From Arcuatula senhousia (taxonomy: Eukaryota > Mollusca > Bivalvia > Mytilida > Mytilidae): DNA of 64,000 nucleotides. The DNA lies in assembly GCA_963971305.1 (NCBI GenBank), contig OZ020317.1, forward strand, positions 16,634,001 through 16,698,000, written 5' to 3'. The notes under the pieces were generated by a model. That model was given only the letters and a program-made list of their open reading frames with translations, was not told the origin of the DNA and searched no databases. Shown in pieces: positions 12,401 through 21,450 of the stretch. A program made the position numbers and the translations under genes. How positions within the stretch are numbered: position 1 is the stretch's first letter; every line of letters starts with the position of its first letter.

Positions 12401-14794
12401 ACATGGTTCTACAATACTTTGTGCATTGTCAAGTTTCTCATCTACTTTTACTTCATTTTTCTCTATTTCACATCTGAAAATATATTGCATATCAAAGCTG
12501 TTCAATGGACAACTTCAGAAAAAAAAGTATCTCATATACATTTGTAGTTTTGTCAAGTTTGTAATATTTAAGAAAATGGCAAAGGCAAATTGAATGTTTT
12601 TTATATATGTACTAAGCTTATCATTGAGGGTGTCACAGCCCTTTTGGTACGCAGTATTCCGTGCTTTTTGAAGGGTAATTGGTACGCAGTAGGTGATGTT
12701 CCGAATTTTTAGGCTTTTACGCCTTGATCTTTAGAGTAATGGGTATTCCAGTCTTTTTAACTGTATTCTGTCCTTTTTTAAACGGTATTCGGTATTCCAG
12801 AGGCGGGGGCTGTGACACTCCCATTATTCAATGTTTCAATCAGATAATTTGGTAATGTTAGTATTTTCTGACATCATTAAGTTTTTCATCAACGTAACAG
12901 TAAACAGTCTATATTAGAGAATTTTATCCAGATACCAATTTAGAAGCTCACAGGAATGCAGAAACAAGTTATAGATTTCTATTCATACATGTCATATGAA
13001 AAACTTAAACAAGCGTTTTTTAAATGACTTATTCAAGTAGCATTTTTTTTTAAATCATTAAAATTTTGAATATATAGTTGAAGATTACTTAATTTAATTA
13101 AGAAATATTGAAGAAATATGCATTTTCTTCTTAAAAATAGCAAAATTTATGCTTCTATAACAGTCTATTGCTGAAGTGCATATGGTAACTAAACAAAATA
13201 CTACTTAAACTTGTGCTGAAGAAATAATTTTTGCGGAAAGATATTTATGATCTACTTAAGGATGCTCGCTGGTCTTGTTTTGGTATTTCTGTCATATTTT
13301 CGGAATCCTCTGGATTTTACCATCAAAATAGGGTTACAATTTTTGCCCACGAACCCCTTATTTTCTTGTTATTAATGTCTTTAATATGTCATAAAGAGGT
13401 TATAGACAAAGTTTCATCAAATCCTATTTATTCTGTCATGGGTTTCAACAGCGAAATAGTGCTAATGCTAAACCTATAAAAAAGACAGAGAAAACCTTTT
13501 CCCGCCAAAACTTTAACGTCAATTATCTTGAAAACGAGGTCACGAACCTATCAAAATTTTTTGCTTATCTTATACCTTTAACTAATATCTTTTAATTCAA
13601 GGCATAAAATTTGAAACCTATTTATTTTCACTAATAGTAGCGAACATCCTTAAACAAGTGATTTGGATGTATATTATTTAATATTCAGTACAGGGTCATG
13701 TGCTATCATAACTGGTCATCCTGTTATAGAAATGGGGAGGTGTTTCATGTGTTTTAATAGATTCAAGGATCAGAATAGTTTTTATCATGACCAACACAAA
13801 AAAAATCACTGAGATAACTCTTACTTCAATAGAAATTAGACAAAATGCTACTTTGAATAAGTGATCTAAAAATGACTTGTTTGAGTAATTCTCCTGACTG
13901 TTTACATGTAATATATGTTTATGCAGACAGGCATTGTTACCTTTCAACAACCGTGGCAATAATTTCATTAAGAATTAAGTGTGCATTCTTCATGTTTTCT
14001 TCATGATCTGACTTGAGCACTACAGTCGTTCTCTCTGACCAATTCTCCTGGTCATCCAGTTCTCGGATCTGTTCATATCTTGTAGGTGTCACTTTTACAG
14101 CTGTTTGTGGGGTTTGAAATTTTACCTGAAATTAATATACAACAAATGTATGCATTTCAACCTATTGAAGATAAATGTGATACATATTCTTATTGTGTGG
14201 AAGTGGAACCTATACAACTAACATGGAATATCATAATTATACATGTTGTTCAATGGAATGATTGGTGTGAGAATGCATGGTGATTTCACTTTTCATGATG
14301 CAAGACATTTTTAAAGTCTTCAGAGGCCCAAAAAAGTTTTCTTATGCTGAACATTTGAAGATAATTTAAACATGTTAAATGAGAATTATCTTATATATTT
14401 GATTACTCAATCATTACTTTCTTCATCAAACTGTCAAGTCCCCTCAGTGGTCACATTGAAGACTAGTGACTATTTTCCATATTTTCCATTGTGTATTTTT
14501 ATATTGCAAACGAGTCAATTAGGTTGTGTCACTAACACTTACTTCACACCTCATTATCTTCTTTGTCAGTATTTAAATCTTATATTTTTGGCCTAAATAT
14601 TTTTACTTAATCCTATTTTGTATCTGAACCTTTAAGTTTTTGTGAACAGGAGTCGTGAGCTGTATCAAGTTGTCTTTATTGGATGGCTTCAGTATTGAGT
14701 TCTTTACAACAGGCGTCTGTGTCAAGGGAGGGGCCATGAACTGGTTCTCCTGGTCATCATGCATAGAAAAATCCATCAAATTACTGGTATTCAT
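345..14794 (-). CDS. TACC: TACC-family protein gene (C-terminus runs off the left edge)
   Basis: Homologue of transforming acidic coiled-coil proteins, which in animals bind XMAP215/ch-TOG and control microtubules at spindle poles and centrosomes. Coding exons, in gene order: 14794-14630, 14125-13941, 12473-10383, 9602-9532, 9323-9268, 8310-8241, 7481-7415, 6384-6204, 5177-5097, 4689-4507, then candidate 412-345. Intron phases agree from the first through the tenth, giving about 1050 residues. Diagnostic features are a GSYSIDFENIDEIDPF stretch (about residues 167-183) like the conserved SYxFDPDxxDPF segment of TACC proteins, an SLYVKFDPL motif matching the SLYLKFDPL motif before the vertebrate TACC domain, FKPATD and WDALENFGS segments, and the start of the TACC coiled coil (VLKYTDADFKRMQQ). 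Repeated DPF/NPF...SP units fill residues 180-796. The ATG at 14794 is the first in its exon, but upstream exons cannot be excluded. One or more exons may be missed between 4507 and 412, because the phases there do not match. Confidence 0.88.
538..1097. mobile_element. TTAA-flanked MITE (piggyBac type)
   Basis: Terminal inverted repeats GGTTAGTGAGGACACCT and its complement lie at 538 and 1097, each flanked directly by TTAA (534-537 and 1098-1101). TTAA target duplication is the hallmark of piggyBac elements. There is no transposase ORF in the 560 bp, so it is non-autonomous. Confidence 0.75.
1130..1336. mobile_element. Foldback MITE, TIR GGGCTGTTCCAGAATTAA
   Basis: About 18 bp of terminal inverted repeat (GGGCTGTTCCAGAATTAA at 1130 and its complement ending at 1336), with TTTA on both sides as a likely 4-bp target duplication. 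The interior carries a GT run, a G run and further inverted sequence. Non-coding. Confidence 0.7.
2750..3900. other. Cluster of GGTAACATxxxGGACA-like phrases in both orientations
   Basis: Short phrases built from GTAACA followed by GGACA, or their reverse TGTCC...TGTTAC, recur near 2760, 2900, 2930, 3113, 3150, 3165, 3320, 3345, 3515, 3530 and 3858. Spacing is irregular and there is no long tandem unit. Meaning unknown; possibly subterminal repeats of a decayed transposon. Confidence 0.4.
4098..4205 (+). repeat. Dispersed repeat, family 1
   Basis: Carries the phrases 'CCACATTGAAGACT' and 'GTTGTGTCCTTAACACTAA...TCACATCTCATTAT', shared with 14425-14565 and 44925-45060. Interspersed, non-coding, probably a short retroelement or MITE fragment. 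Confidence 0.5.
4507..4689 (-). CDS. TACC: TACC exon 10: start of the coiled-coil TACC domain
   Basis: 61 codons, phase 0 to phase 0, between a TTTTAG acceptor and a GTATGT donor. It encodes VLKYTDADFKRMQQ followed by a highly charged helix. This resembles the LLQYSQKDLDAVV opening of the vertebrate TACC3 coiled coil, the segment that leads into the XMAP215/ch-TOG-binding region. A second donor (GTTAGT) 4 bases earlier is possible. Confidence 0.85.
5097..5177 (-). CDS. TACC: TACC exon 9
   Basis: 27 codons, phase 0 at both ends, with a TTTCAG acceptor and GTAAGA donor. Encodes SRLGKSGEDLKMNMADIIQE and a short acidic tail ending IVE that joins directly to the coiled-coil exon. Confidence 0.85.
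5330..5653 (+). mobile_element. Pearl/Helitron-like element, short degenerate copy
   Basis: Starts with the AAAGCCTGAATCTCTCACCTGG block and ends with hairpin GGACTTTCAGTCC followed by AGGTGAGCTAA. Contains one degraded core unit and a diverged GATGACAGA run. The 3' hairpin differs in sequence from the other copies but still pairs. Confidence 0.65.
5836..6127. mobile_element. hAT-like MITE, TIR CAGGGTTGTCAC
   Basis: Begins CAGGGTTGTCAC and ends GTGGCAACCCTG. CAGGGTTGCCA-type ends are common in hAT elements. The interior repeats 'TTCAAGG(G/A)TTTTTCCAGG' in both orientations. The flanks GACCTA and AACCTA are a possible imperfect target duplication. It ends about 75 bp from TACC exon 8. Confidence 0.6.
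6204..6384 (-). CDS. TACC: TACC exon 8
   Basis: 181 nt, phase 2 in and phase 0 out, TTTTTTCAG acceptor and GTGAGT donor. Encodes a Pro/Thr/Lys-rich linker with AKTPAKTPVASVKDSAKD and several proline-directed TP sites, then SPDIFSMDV. Confidence 0.85.
6681..6889. mobile_element. MITE with TIR ACTGTGGxTT / GTGGGTACCAATTTTCGTGG
   Basis: Imperfect inverted repeats of about 40 bp (ACTGTGGATT...TTTTCGTGGGTACCAATTTTCGTGG at left, complement at right). The same element occurs at 42005-42211. No ORF. Confidence 0.7.
7060..7190 (+). repeat. Possible bivalve dispersed repeat
   Basis: GTGTTTAACGCCCTTATCAA...GGGCAGTCAGTTTTAATGGTGGAGGAAACC resembles a short interspersed sequence I associate with bivalve genomes. 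Only one copy is in the window, so the call rests on recall alone. Confidence 0.3.
7415..7481 (-). CDS. TACC: TACC exon 7
   Basis: 67 nt, phase 1 in and phase 2 out, TTTATTTCAG acceptor and GTATGG donor. Encodes LKRQSIDVRRASMKLERIRE, a basic, probably helical segment with an RRAS basophilic kinase-like site. Confidence 0.82.
7500..7620. repeat. Near-perfect hairpin, ~55-bp arms
   Basis: The left arm (ATAGAATATAGGACTTTTT...ATCACTTGTTTTGGTGAACAC) is repeated inverted after a loop of a few bases. A foldback element or the end of a longer one that may run to about 7780. Confidence 0.6.
8241..8310 (-). CDS. TACC: TACC exon 6 with SLYVKFDPL motif
   Basis: 70 nt, phase 0 in and phase 1 out, TTTAAG acceptor and GTGAGT donor. 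Encodes NASTLNRQSLYVKFDPLVNL, matching the LRKQSLYLKFDPLLRD signature found upstream of the coiled coil in vertebrate TACC proteins. This is the clearest family marker in the gene. Confidence 0.9.
9268..9323 (-). CDS. TACC: TACC exon 5
   Basis: 56 nt, phase 1 in and phase 0 out, TTTTTAG acceptor and GTAAGT donor. Encodes VFNDTAAWDALENFGSAAT, similar to the conserved WDxLExFGSS segment of TACC proteins. Confidence 0.88.
9532..9602 (-). CDS. TACC: TACC exon 4
   Basis: 71 nt, phase 2 in and phase 1 out, TGTAG acceptor and GTAAGT donor. Encodes EASVSLSDNQFAIDEDQF followed by KPATDG, like the EEFxPAT segment of the family. Confidence 0.88.
9951..10072 (+). repeat. 61-bp tandem duplication
   Basis: Two almost identical 61-bp copies beginning AATATTCAGTAAACAGGAAG. 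The same GTAAACAGGAAGTAG...phrase recurs diverged near 41034 (TTAACAGGAAGTAGGTGAG), so the unit derives from a dispersed repeat. Confidence 0.7.
10383..12473 (-). CDS. TACC: TACC exon 3: giant DPF/NPF-SP repeat exon
   Basis: 2091 nt, phase 2 at both ends, between a TTTTCAG acceptor and a GTAAGT donor. It starts with an acidic region, then GSYSIDFENIDEIDPF, then about 25 repeats of the form (D/N)PFxTKxKxxxSP. The last 13 are nearly identical 17-residue units, DPFATKTKIAASPDKQE. Each unit joins a DPF or NPF tripeptide, known as short ligands of adaptor appendages and EH domains in endocytic proteins, to an SP site. In the array the site is S-P-D-K, a full cyclin-dependent kinase consensus. In TACC proteins this region corresponds to the SDP/SPD repeat area. 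The opposite strand is open over 474 codons only because of the repeat. Confidence 0.92.
10436..11098 (-). repeat. TACC: 13-copy 51-bp coding minisatellite
   Basis: The phrase GCAAA(A/T)GGGTC recurs exactly every 51 bp from 10466 to 11078. Copies differ by only one to a few bases, mostly synonymous, showing recent expansion or concerted evolution. Older, diverged units continue to about 12290. Confidence 0.95.
12626..12822. mobile_element. MITE with TIR GAGGGTGTCACAGCCC
   Basis: Ends GAGGGTGTCACAGCCC and GGGCTGTGACACTCCC, with ATT on both sides as a possible 3-bp duplication. The interior repeats GGTATTC phrases. No ORF. Confidence 0.65.
12823..13940. other. TACC intron 2
   Basis: AT-rich intron sequence without exons apart from the TTAA-flanked element at 13260-13649. 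Confidence 0.5.
13260..13649. mobile_element. TTAA-flanked MITE, family B
   Basis: Ends GGATGCTCGCT and AGCGAACATCC, each bordered by TTAA (13256-13259 and 13650-13653). The interior phrase AAAGACAGAGAAAACCTTTTCC is found inverted at about 28562-28585, and a related TTAA element lies at 49710-50089. Confidence 0.72.
13941..14125 (-). CDS. TACC: TACC exon 2
   Basis: 185 nt, phase 0 in and phase 2 out, ATTTCAG acceptor and GTAACA donor. Only one frame is open: VKFQTPQTAVKVTPTRYEQI, then a DDQENW acidic patch and a hydrophobic helix HLILNEIIATVVE. The other two entry phases hit stops, which fixes the phase of exon 1. Confidence 0.85.
14425..14565 (+). repeat. Dispersed repeat, family 1
   Basis: Shares GTGGTCACATTGAAGACTAG and GTTGTGTCACTAACACTTACTTCACACCTCATTAT with copies at 4098 and 44925. 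Confidence 0.5.
14630..14794 (-). CDS. TACC: TACC exon 1 (first coding exon seen)
   Basis: ATG at 14792-14794 lies 4 nt inside an exon with a TTTATTTCAG acceptor at 14799, so a 5' untranslated or further coding exon lies upstream. 55 codons to a GTTCAG donor at 14629, the only end that keeps the frame with exon 2. Encodes MNTSNLMDFSMHDDQENQ and a Thr/Pro-rich tail. The donor is not ideal, so the 3' boundary is less sure. Confidence 0.72.
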
Positions 14795-15484
14795 TATTCT
14801 GAAATAAAAAATGTAAATAAGTAAATATTTTCAGGGATCACAACAGATCAAAATTCAAAATGGGTACTGGCCAAATTCAAACAATGTTTCATTTAACTTT
14901 TGCAAATCTGACAAAAACAGTGATACATGTATCATTCTTCTTGAAACTTCTGTAGACATTCTTTTTTTGTTTTTTATAAGTTCTTATTGAAGAAAATTTC
15001 CATCACAATGCTTATCAGGTAGTTAGAACATGGAAGCTTACAATGAGGTAGTGCATGTAAGTCAAAATTTAAGGATGGGGGGAAACAAGTTCAAGGGTGA
15101 AAAAGAAATTTAAGGGTGGGTGCACCCAAATCTAAAAAAGACTTCAGGGAATTACATTTCTATGTTATCTACATGTACATAAACGTCTGCAAAAAGTAAA
15201 GAGGTACATGTAGCTAAGGTATCAACCTATGGGATGTTGGATCAAAAACAACAAAGATATATATACATGTTACATTGAATAATGTGCGAATAAAAATGAT
15301 GAATAAACCACAGGGACTTGCTGGACCAACAAGCTTCATCAGTGCTTGACATCAGATTACAGGCACTGATGAAAGGATAAAAATCTGATCGTACAGTACA
15401 AGAGAGAACACCTGTGTCAAAAGTTTATGACATGTACAGAAAACTAAGATAAAGATTACAAGCACTTATGAAGCTGATGAACAG

Positions 15485-15642
15485 CAGTGGCGGATCCAGA
15501 GGGGGGGTCCAGACCCCCCCTTTCTTCGGAAAATTCTGTGATTTTCATGCAAAATTTGTGCAAAAATCATCAATTTATAGTTTTGGACCCCCCCTTTTCT
15601 ACCGAGGACCCCCCCTTTTCAAAAATCCTGGAACCGCCACTG
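15485..15642. mobile_element. MITE with TIR CAGTGGCGGATCC
   Basis: Begins CAGTGGCGGATCCAGAGGGG and ends GGAACCGCCACTG, with AACAG on both sides (15480-15484 and 15643-15647) as target duplication. C- and G-runs face each other inside. A related end, TCTGGATCCGCCAC, lies near 25998-26012. CAGTGGCGGATCC ends are widespread in animals. Confidence 0.72.
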
Positions 15643-15644
15643 AA

Positions 15645-16073
15645 CAGGTTGGGTGTAATAGCTCATTTGCGCTATATAGCTCGTTTGATGGTATTTAGTA
15701 TCAAATGAGCTATAATTTTCATGAAGTAAAAAAACAAATTTTTAGATTTGAATTTTTTATTGCATTGTCGCATATGTCCATGGTATGAGCAACATTTTTT
15801 GTAAAAGAAGATGGTCTGAAATATTTATGGTTTTCCTGATTGATACTACGAAAATTTGCAAATTTCCATGACTATGTCCAAGAAAAACCATTTGAAATAA
15901 CTACCATGTTTCTTTACAAAAAATGATCAGCAATATATACATTTATGCGACAATCATACAAAAAATTAAATATCTAAAATTATTTTTTTTACTTCATGAA
16001 ACAAATAGTCCATTTGATACTAAATACCATCAAATGAGCTATATAGCGCAAATGAGCTATTACACCCAACCTG
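15645..16073. mobile_element. Foldback element inserted at the edge of the preceding MITE
   Basis: Inverted repeats of about 65-70 bp beginning CAGGTTGGGTGTAATAGCTC at left and complementary at right, containing CTCATTTGCGCTATATAGCTC. Flanked by CTGAA (5 bp, or CTGAACAG if the ends are drawn 3 bases in). The target CTGAACAG spans the junction created by the CAGTGGCGG MITE, so this insertion is the younger. Confidence 0.75.
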
Positions 16074-16631
16074 CTGAACAGGGACGGATGCCTGACATTT
16101 CCATGTCCAGCTCTACCTGGTTTTGGCTGAGAAATCTGTTACGGACACACAAGGCCAAGTAATGACAGGCAGAGAGCAGGGGACAAAAAATTCAAAAAGC
16201 CCTTAAAAGGAGCTACACACTATAGCAGTAAGAAAGCTCTATGTTACGTATATGACTAGTTCTGATGAATTTTAATGTGCAGTCCCATCTTATTCATACT
16301 CTTGTGTGTACTTGTGTACTCTTCGCTGTTCATTAAGTAACGAAAATACTATCATTCTGACTTTCTCATGTCTGATCGTCACATCACCGACACCGTCCCG
16401 TGTCTGAACCGAGAAATTCGATTGATCTAGGAATATTGTGATTTTGTCATTCACAAAAAGGAACTTGGGATGATAACTTACTATCTTTGGACGTGTATTA
16501 AATTGTTATAACTATTGTCTTTCATTCATTTGTTGTGTATATTTGAATTTTGACCTAATCAAAATATTGACGGAAATTCAAAATCCGCGCTTTTGCCTTA
16601 ATGCGCATGACAAAAACTAATGATTGCTAAT

Positions 16632-17682
16632 GGTGGTGACTAAAACGAGTAACCCGGGCCCGGGCCCGGGCCAACATCCGCTAACCCAAATATTTCAAAA
16701 TGCTCTAAAATCTTTATTTCTGAATATTTTTCGATGAAAATTGAAAATAATGTGTAAAAGTATAATATCTTATTATTTATTTTCGATTTTCCAAATAAAG
16801 ATTAAAACATTTTGATTTCGAGACAATTTTCGATTTTTAGGTGACTAAAATGTGTAACCCAACGAAAAGTGGAAAACTCATATTTTCTCCTATAAAAGAC
16901 CTTTGTATCTAAGAAAAACTTATTAACGATGATATGATATACATCGGTGACGGAAAAGTACATGTTTTAACTAACATTATGGTAAAATATTGCTTTAAAA
17001 GCGATTTTTCTATTTTTTTTTTCGACCCGGGCCGCCGATTGTCGCAATGGTATGACACGGATGTTGCTAAAATATGACCAGCCTAACCGATATATTTTAT
17101 GTACTAACTATCGAAATATGAGTATATTTTTGTTATCAACGATTTTTAATTGAAGGAAACACTTTCAAAATGTTTTCTAGATATTTTAATTCAATGAAAT
17201 AAACCCAAAGTATTATAAATCAAATTGTTTTATGTCGGTACTATATTACTTCTTTTAGCTCTACCCGGGCCACTGGTCGGCGGTCCGGGTCCGTAAAAAT
17301 GTATGAAAATAGCTTTTAAACAAAAAATCGAATACATTTTAGACCAACTCATGGCTTATTATATCATTTTTATCCATATCTTCAATTATTATCTCCACTT
17401 TTTCGTATTATAAGTATTTTGGATGTGCAAATCAAGTATTTCCACTTTTCATCGGGTTACACATTTTAGTCACCTAAAAATCGAAAATTGCCTCGAAATT
17501 AAAATTTACGAATTTTCACTTGGAAAATCGAAAATAAACAATAAGATACTATACTTTTACACATTATTTCCAATTTTGATCGAAAAATATTCAGAAATAA
17601 AGATTTTAAAGCATTTTGAAATATTTGGGTTAGCGTATGTTGGCCCGGGCCCGGGCCCGGGTTACTCGTTTTAGTCACCACC
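16632..17682. mobile_element. Long-TIR Mutator-like element, non-autonomous, 1051 bp
   Basis: Inverted repeats of about 235 bp start GGTGGTGACTAAAACGAGTA and enclose a GGGCCC-rich tract next to each end. The 9-bp direct repeat ATTGCTAAT flanks it exactly (16623-16631 and 17683-17691). Long TIRs with a 9-bp duplication are typical of Mutator-like elements. No transposase ORF; the interior has further CCGGGCC-rich islands. Confidence 0.8.
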
Positions 17683-17822
17683 ATTGCTAATGACCAGTGA
17701 TTTTTTTTCTAAGCATAAACGAGAAAGGACCGAATTTCAATTAGTCATGATCAAAACTGTGCAGCCCTTTATTATAGAAGATATAATTTCCCTAAGAGAG
17801 GAAACTGTATATCAGACTGTTA

Positions 17823-18123
17823 GGCACCGACCATTTGATTTTCTGGGGGGGGGGGGGGGCTGGGATATTTCACCAAGCCGGGAATTTTTTTTCGACCGCT
17901 GCCAGCCGGCCAGCTTATTTTTTCCCCATACACTCAATGCTAGAAAATTTTGTTAAGAAAATCTCCTTTTTTTGCTAATGCGCAAAATAAGGGCCAGATT
18001 ATTTTTTCCGCCCTATAAGCTGGCACGACTATTTTTTTTGGCCAGAAATCAGAGAGCCAGAATATATATTTTTTTTTTAATCCCAGCCCCCCCCCCCCCC
18101 AAGAAAATCAAATGGTCGGTGCC
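17823..18123. mobile_element. Harbinger-like MITE with G/C-run subtermini
   Basis: TIR GGCACCGACCATTTGATTTT at left, complement at right, flanked by TTA on each side (17820-17822, 18124-18126), the target length typical of PIF/Harbinger. A run of about 15 G follows the left TIR and a run of about 15 C precedes the right one. Non-coding. Confidence 0.75.
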
Positions 18124-19412
18124 TTACCAAATCAATTCGGATAACTTCTTTCAGATTGAGAAAATGTATATATCAAAATGGGTGATTTTCCCATGATTGC
18201 AAAAACTGACGAACAAGGCATACAAAATCAATGTCTAGTATCACCTGTACTTTATTCTCTCAAAGTGTCGACGGTTTTTTTAATTTGCCGGGTTTTTTTA
18301 GCCCCGTTTTATAAACAGGATGAAAATAATTCCCAAACTTAAATTGTTGTCATTAATGTTACTATTCTCAGTTTATGGGCATTTTTTTCTTCAAAAGATG
18401 GTAAATTTTCTTCACAACAATTTTAACAATATATAAATACACGCGGGAGAAACTGATAGAATTATTTTGTTGGTAAATGACTTATAAAGCTTTGAATTTT
18501 TGGAAAACGTATTAATTCGGCGCTAAAAAATGCATTTTTACCCATGAAAATGGTAACATATGATAATAAAAATATATGTAAGCTTCGGGTTAAAAGTTCT
18601 AAAAAGTAATTGACCATACAGGGAAAATCTAGGTCAATTGGTTAAACAGTGAAACAATGACAAAGGTTGCCAAGACACACACCTAAAAGTAAGTTTATAG
18701 ATATTAATCATTTTTTAAGTCGCCTAAGGTATATTTTATATATGCAATGATTTCTGTGACGGTTGCTGATTGCTTTCAATTAGCAAATTATATATATTTT
18801 ATATTATCTATTGAACAATAAAACAACATAAGCATAATAAATTTAGGAAACGCCATATTAAGCCCATAGGAAATGGAAAACGGACATTCATGTGCTAGTC
18901 CAATACCGTGAGATTTATAGGTTAAATAGATGTCAAAATCAATGATTCATATTAATAAATGATCCATCGCCACACAACGACGAAGGGACTTAGCATGTCA
19001 TCTTTTCTAGTCGCATCTGCTTTGAATCCATGCAACAGATTTTGCTGAATCATCTTTGGTTGTTTATTCTGCTTTTTTTCTCCCTTTCGATTGCCTCTTT
19101 CGTCGTTTCGAAGATTATTATTATTATTATGCAATGTTGACCGAAGCGCATCCACTACTTATCCTTAATATCGAAAGTTATAGACTACTAGTCAGCGATC
19201 TTTGGATATCGATGGTTTTTTTCTTGTTTAAACAAAAGAATGAATAGGAGACAGCAAAACTTTTAAAATATTGAAAATTTTAAATTGTTTAAAACTATTT
19301 ACAGATGAGTCTGACGGTTCATTGATTGATTGTTGTTTGCTTAATGTCCCGTAAGCTATATAATTGCAGTAATAATCGGAACATAAAACAAGTTGTTCAC
19401 GTGGACGCTGTC

Positions 19413-19690
19413 TTAATTAGCTTCGAAGGCTTCAAAAGTGTCCAGTTCTACAATGTCTGGCGGTAGATCATTCCTAGCACGAATTGTTTTTGGGGAAGAA
19501 ATTAAATTTCCTGGTGTTTTCTATTTGAAATGCTCTGTTGTTCCTTGTTCTTAAAGTTTTCAGATGTACTGTAAGCCTGTTGAGATTTGGTATGGCTACA
19601 AGCCCTCGATCAATTTTATACATTATGAGGAGTCTCGAGTCCCTTCTACGGTATTGTAGGTGTAAGATTTTGTCAGATTTGTTACATGTG
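19413..19690 (-). pseudogene. C-terminal fragment of a non-LTR retrotransposon reverse transcriptase
   Basis: The minus strand reads LQYRRRDSRLLIMYKIDRGL, then a region ending FFPKTIRARNDLPPDIVELD and a stop at 19413. The RRR-D-RL-MYKI and FFPxTIxxxNxLPxDIV motifs are the usual C-terminal end of CR1/jockey-like LINE polymerases. The frame breaks once in an A-run between the two halves and the N-terminal domains are missing. A dead 3' truncated copy. Confidence 0.7.
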
Positions 19691-20316
19691 TTGTTTATGT
19701 GCTATTGCTATAGTAGTTTGTTGTCTAAGGTTTGCTAATCTAATGACCATGAAGTTAATCTAATTTAATTTTTCTTTTATTGATGATAACTAGGGCTGTG
19801 TATTTATCTGAGTGGAACTTCATGCACCAGTTTTTTTCCCGCTGGTCTAGTTGATTATTTTTATGCTTCCACATCTTGAGCATTTGATATCGGCAGGAAT
19901 ATAAATGCAATCGTATCATCAGCAAATAAGCGTACTGTGGAGCTAAGACGAGACTAGCTGTAGGTCGTTGATATAGTAGATGAAGAAATGTCTAACCTTG
20001 TCATGACTGAAGAGGTTGTTTTGTCCGGTTTCCAACAGTGAGAGGGCTTAGTTCCGGAGTAACCGGATAAATTGTTCTATCAGTTTCTGACCCGTGAAAT
20101 AACTATAACCATAATTTTTAAGGAATCATAGCATTTAACTAACGGGGAAATTCGTTCTAAAATTATTCTTTAAAACATTTAAGATAAGCGATCGGGATTT
20201 TCACAATATGTTATTTAAAGCGCTATACAATCAGCATTTTTACGTTTTGCCGAAAAACGGAGTATGCATATATAGAGATTCTTAACTCGAAATCAGTTTA
20301 ATCTTGCAACAGCATC

Positions 20317-21199
20317 AAAACTTTCGATTTCTCCACTCTTTACAATTCTATTCCGCATGAACAACTCAAATCACGATTGGCACAGCTGATTTCAAAAAAG
20401 AATGGAAAACGCAGGTACAAATATTTGGTAGTCGCGATTACAGTAAGACTTATTTTGTCCTCAATGAGTCTAAGAAATAGAACAAATTTACATAAGACCA
20501 AATAGTCGACATGCTCAATTTTCTTATCGACAAAATATTTGTTCAGTTTGGTGGACGTGTTTTTCAGCAAACAATAGGGATTCCAATGGGCACTAATTGT
20601 GCACCTTTGCCTGCTGATTTGTTTCTACATTCATATGAGGCAGACTTCTTACAATCTCTTCTAGACAAATAGATCGTAGACTAGCTTTCTCTTTCAACCT
20701 CACGTTCCGTTATATTGATGATGTCCTTTCACTAAACAATTCTCGATTTGGTATAGCTTTCTCCATCTCATATATCCCGAGGAGCTTGAGAGATTCTTGG
20801 AAGTCTGCTTCATATTTAGATCTACATCTCGAAATTGACTCTAAAGGAAGACTTTTAACAAAGCTCTATGACAAACGTGATGACTTCAACTTTCCAATCG
20901 GCAACTTCCCCTTTTTGTGTAGCAACATTCCGTCCGCTCCTGCTTATGGAGTCTTCGTATCACAGTTGATTCGTTACTTCAGAGCTTGCGGGAATTACAT
21001 CGATTTCCTTGGCAGAGCAAGGAAATCTTGTTTGACACAGAAATTGCTGACACAGGGTTATGTTGCTCCAGGGTTGCTGTCTTCACTCAAGGAATTTTAC
21101 GGTAGACACCGTGCACTCGTAGACAAATATGGGATATCTATCTCTCAAATGAGTGCAGATGTCGTAGAAATTTGTTTTGTCTTCCTTTACCGGATTTGA
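20317..21199 (+). pseudogene. Decayed reverse transcriptase of a mollusc retroelement
   Basis: The plus strand reads FDFSTLYNSIPHEQLKSRL, IGIPMGTNCAPLPADLFL, then after stops and frameshifts RYIDDVLSLNN and an open 137-residue stretch with SASYLDLHLEID, LYDKRDDFNFPIGNFPFLCS and APAYGVFVSQLIRYFRAC. YIDD is the polymerase catalytic motif. This protein type is abundant in bivalve genomes. I suspect, without certainty, that it is Penelope-like. At least one stop and two frameshifts, so inactive. Confidence 0.75.
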
Positions 21200-21450
21200 C
21201 ACGCTGAATTGGAAACTAGCAATTCGACGGGTGTGCTGTATATAGCCGGCTGGAACCGCTTACTCTTCCGGAGCACCTGAGTTCACTCTTGTCACGACTT
21301 GAGTTCGCGTTGTTGATTTCCGTTCGGTTGATTTTGTGTTTTGTGTTTCTTCGTGCTGTTTTTGTTCGTGTTTACCGGTTTCATCGTTGCCCTTTCGGAC
21401 TTTTGACACTTGAATGCCCCATTGGTGCCTCTTTGCTTGTTTCATGCATA
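21200..21450 (+). repeat. 3' tail of the retroelement
   Basis: Follows the polymerase remnant and ends CTTTTGACACTTGAATGCCCCATTGGTGCC. Similar tails (ACTTTTGACATTTGAATxxCCxATxGGTxCC) stand alone at about 9121-9200, 36470-36694 and 62780-62940. This suggests many 5'-truncated copies. Confidence 0.6.

Noticed and set aside
13231..13479. 82-codon plus-strand ORF
   Set aside because: Lies inside the TTAA-flanked MITE and shows no recognisable protein feature.
17684..18196. Two small plus-strand ORFs
   Set aside because: Fall within the Harbinger-like MITE with homopolymer runs; composition is not coding-like.
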